From the NCBI GenBank assembly GCA_005880605.1, contig VBIS01000232.1, forward strand, positions 1-5,360: a DNA stretch of 5,360 nucleotides, read 5' to 3'. This stretch comes from Chloroflexota bacterium (GTDB lineage Bacteria; Chloroflexota; Dormibacteria; CF-121). The notes under the pieces were generated by a model. It saw only the letters and a list, made by a program, of their open reading frames with translations, was not told where the DNA came from and ran no database searches. Below are positions 4,365-5,360 of the stretch, piece after piece. Position 1 is the first letter of the stretch; the number at the start of each line of letters is the position of its first letter. A program made the translations under genes and the position numbers.

Positions 4365-5360
4365 TCAGGCGACGAGGCTGGGCTCGGACGACGCCAACGC
4401 GCGCTGCGCAGCGGTCCACGCCGCGCCGCGCGTCACCGGATGCCCATTGGCTTCCAGGCCTCGCTCGAGTCGCTCAACGGTCGCCGCCACATCCTCGTCG
4501 TACACGGCGCCCAGGTGACCGATGCGGAAGATTTTTCCGGCAAGCTTTCCCTGACCCTCGCCAACCACGAGGCCAAGATCGCGCCAGGTCTTCAACACCG
4601 TCTCGGACTTCTCGCCGCTCAACGCGTCAGGGAAGTACAGGGCGGTGACGGTCGGCGACGCCGTGTCCGGGTCGGCCGCCAGCAAGCGAAGTCCCAGTGC
4701 GCGCCCTGCGGCGCGGAATCCCGCGGCGATACGGAGGTGCCGTTGGAAAATCTTGGAGAGCCCCTCTTCGCGCATCATCGTCAGCGATTCGCGTAAGCCA
4801 AAGAGGATGCTCATCGCCGGCGTGGTAAACGTCATGCCTTTGGCCTGGAGCTTTTGCGCACGCGCCCAGTCGAAATAGAAGCGAGGGGCACGGGCGCTCG
4901 CCTGCCGCTGCCAGGCGGCTTTGCTGATGCTCAACATGGTGACGCCGGGCGGGAGCATCCACCCTTTTTGCGACGCCGTAATCGCGACATCCACGCCCCA
5001 GCCATCAACCGGGAGTTCGATCGACCCGATCGAACTGACGCCGTCGACGATCAGCAACCGCTGACGCCGCTTGACGACTTCGGCCAGCGCCTGCAGGCGG
5101 TTGGTGACACCCGTCGAGGTCTCGTTGTGGGTGATCAGGACGCTGGCGACGTCCGGCTCCCGGCCAAGCAGCTCATCGAGGTCCTGCGGGTCGGCGGCTT
5201 CGCCCCAGGGCAGCGCGTAGCGGACTACCTGGGCCCCAAACGCTTCGCCCAGATCGGCGAAGCGATCGCCGAAGGCGCCGATCGTGACCACGATAATCCG
5301 CTCGCCCGGGGAGACGAGGTTCGCCACGGCGCTCTCGAGGCCGCCAGTCCCGCTTGCGGG
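4365..5360 (-). CDS. Class-V PLP aminotransferase (serine/alanine-glyoxylate family), 5' end missing
   Basis: The frame is open to the window edge. The GTG at 5327 is not the start, because the upstream codons read PASGTGGLESAVANL, the family's SGTGxxE cofactor-phosphate segment. About 331 residues are visible and roughly 50-60 are missing. Other family marks, numbered from V5327 as 1: the ITHNETSTG loop (65-73), the pyridine-nitrogen Asp D95 in VDGVSSIG, the Schiff-base lysine K121 in ITASQKGW, PPG (126-128) and the C-terminal FRIGHLG (267-273). The fold-type I family includes alanine-glyoxylate, serine-glyoxylate and serine-pyruvate transaminases, and close relatives act as phosphoserine aminotransferase where classical SerC is absent. 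Its position directly before serA makes transamination of 3-phosphohydroxypyruvate with glutamate the best guess, but serine-pyruvate or serine-glyoxylate activity is not excluded. It ends with TGA 4 nt before serA. Confidence 0.92.
   Translation of the reverse strand, partial: PASGTGGLESAVANLVSPGERIIVVTIGAFGDRFADLGEAFGAQVVRYALPWGEAADPQDLDELLGREPDVASVLITHNETSTGVTNRLQALAEVVKRRQRLLIVDGVSSIGSIELPVDGWGVDVAITASQKGWMLPPGVTMLSISKAAWQRQASARAPRFYFDWARAQKLQAKGMTFTTPAMSILFGLRESLTMMREEGLSKIFQRHLRIAAGFRAAGRALGLRLLAADPDTASPTVTALYFPDALSGEKSETVLKTWRDLGLVVGEGQGKLAGKIFRIGHLGAVYDEDVAATVERLERGLEANGHPVTRGAAWTAAQRALASSEPSLVA

Noticed and set aside
3747..4796. Plus-strand ORF of 349 codons across the serA/aminotransferase junction
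   Set aside because: It is antisense to two real genes with clear active-site motifs, and its Arg/Ser/Ala-rich product resembles no family.
5325..5327. GTG at 5327 as the start of the aminotransferase
   Set aside because: Codons upstream in the same frame encode the conserved SGTGGLE segment, so the gene continues past the window edge.

Overview
The window is GC-rich bacterial DNA, and every gene I can support lies on the minus strand, so transcription runs from position 5360 towards 1. No gene fixes the phylum. A selenocysteine tRNA shows that the organism decodes UGA as Sec. The order class-V aminotransferase, serA, DUF1015 gene, together with a REP-like 'CCCTCCCCC...GGGGGAGGG' element, would fit a soil or sediment lineage such as Chloroflexota, Methylomirabilota/Rokubacteria or a deep deltaproteobacterial group. 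That placement is inference only.

Layout in the order of transcription. (1) 5360-1547 is a tight serine-biosynthesis operon: a class-V PLP aminotransferase of the serine/alanine-glyoxylate family (its 5' end is outside the window), then serA (full-length type with an ACT domain), then a DUF1015 protein. The gaps are 4 and 6 nt and both downstream genes start with GTG without a visible Shine-Dalgarno, so translational coupling is likely. A GC-rich hairpin (1523-1544) sits 2 nt past the DUF1015 stop. A second copy of the same palindromic element lies in frame inside the DUF1015 gene and adds about 15 Gly/Pro-rich residues. (2) 1455-1131 holds a small ribbon-helix-helix DNA-binding protein. A perfect 8-bp inverted repeat overlaps its putative promoter, which suggests autoregulation. 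(3) 1110-396 holds a short FmdB-type zinc-ribbon protein with an odd zinc site and then a thioredoxin (CAPC active site). (4) 381-282 holds a gene absent from a protein-only view: selC, the UCA-anticodon selenocysteine tRNA, 14 nt after the thioredoxin stop. It has the 8-bp acceptor, 6-bp D-stem, 9-bp variable arm, G73 and encoded CCA. Its T-loop is unusual, with A54/U58 instead of U54/A58. (5) 281-50 is non-coding, with a cluster of mutually exclusive hairpins (200-263) and an AT-rich island. (6) 49-1 is the N-terminus of a probable membrane or exported protein that runs off the left edge.

Functionally, SerA makes 3-phosphohydroxypyruvate, the aminotransferase is the likely donor of its amino group, and DUF1015 is an uncharacterised partner. 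Serine charged onto tRNA-Sec is the precursor of selenocysteine, so both halves of the window touch serine metabolism, although they appear to be separate transcription units. Thioredoxin next to selC is suggestive of redox and selenium physiology, but no selenoprotein is visible in the window.
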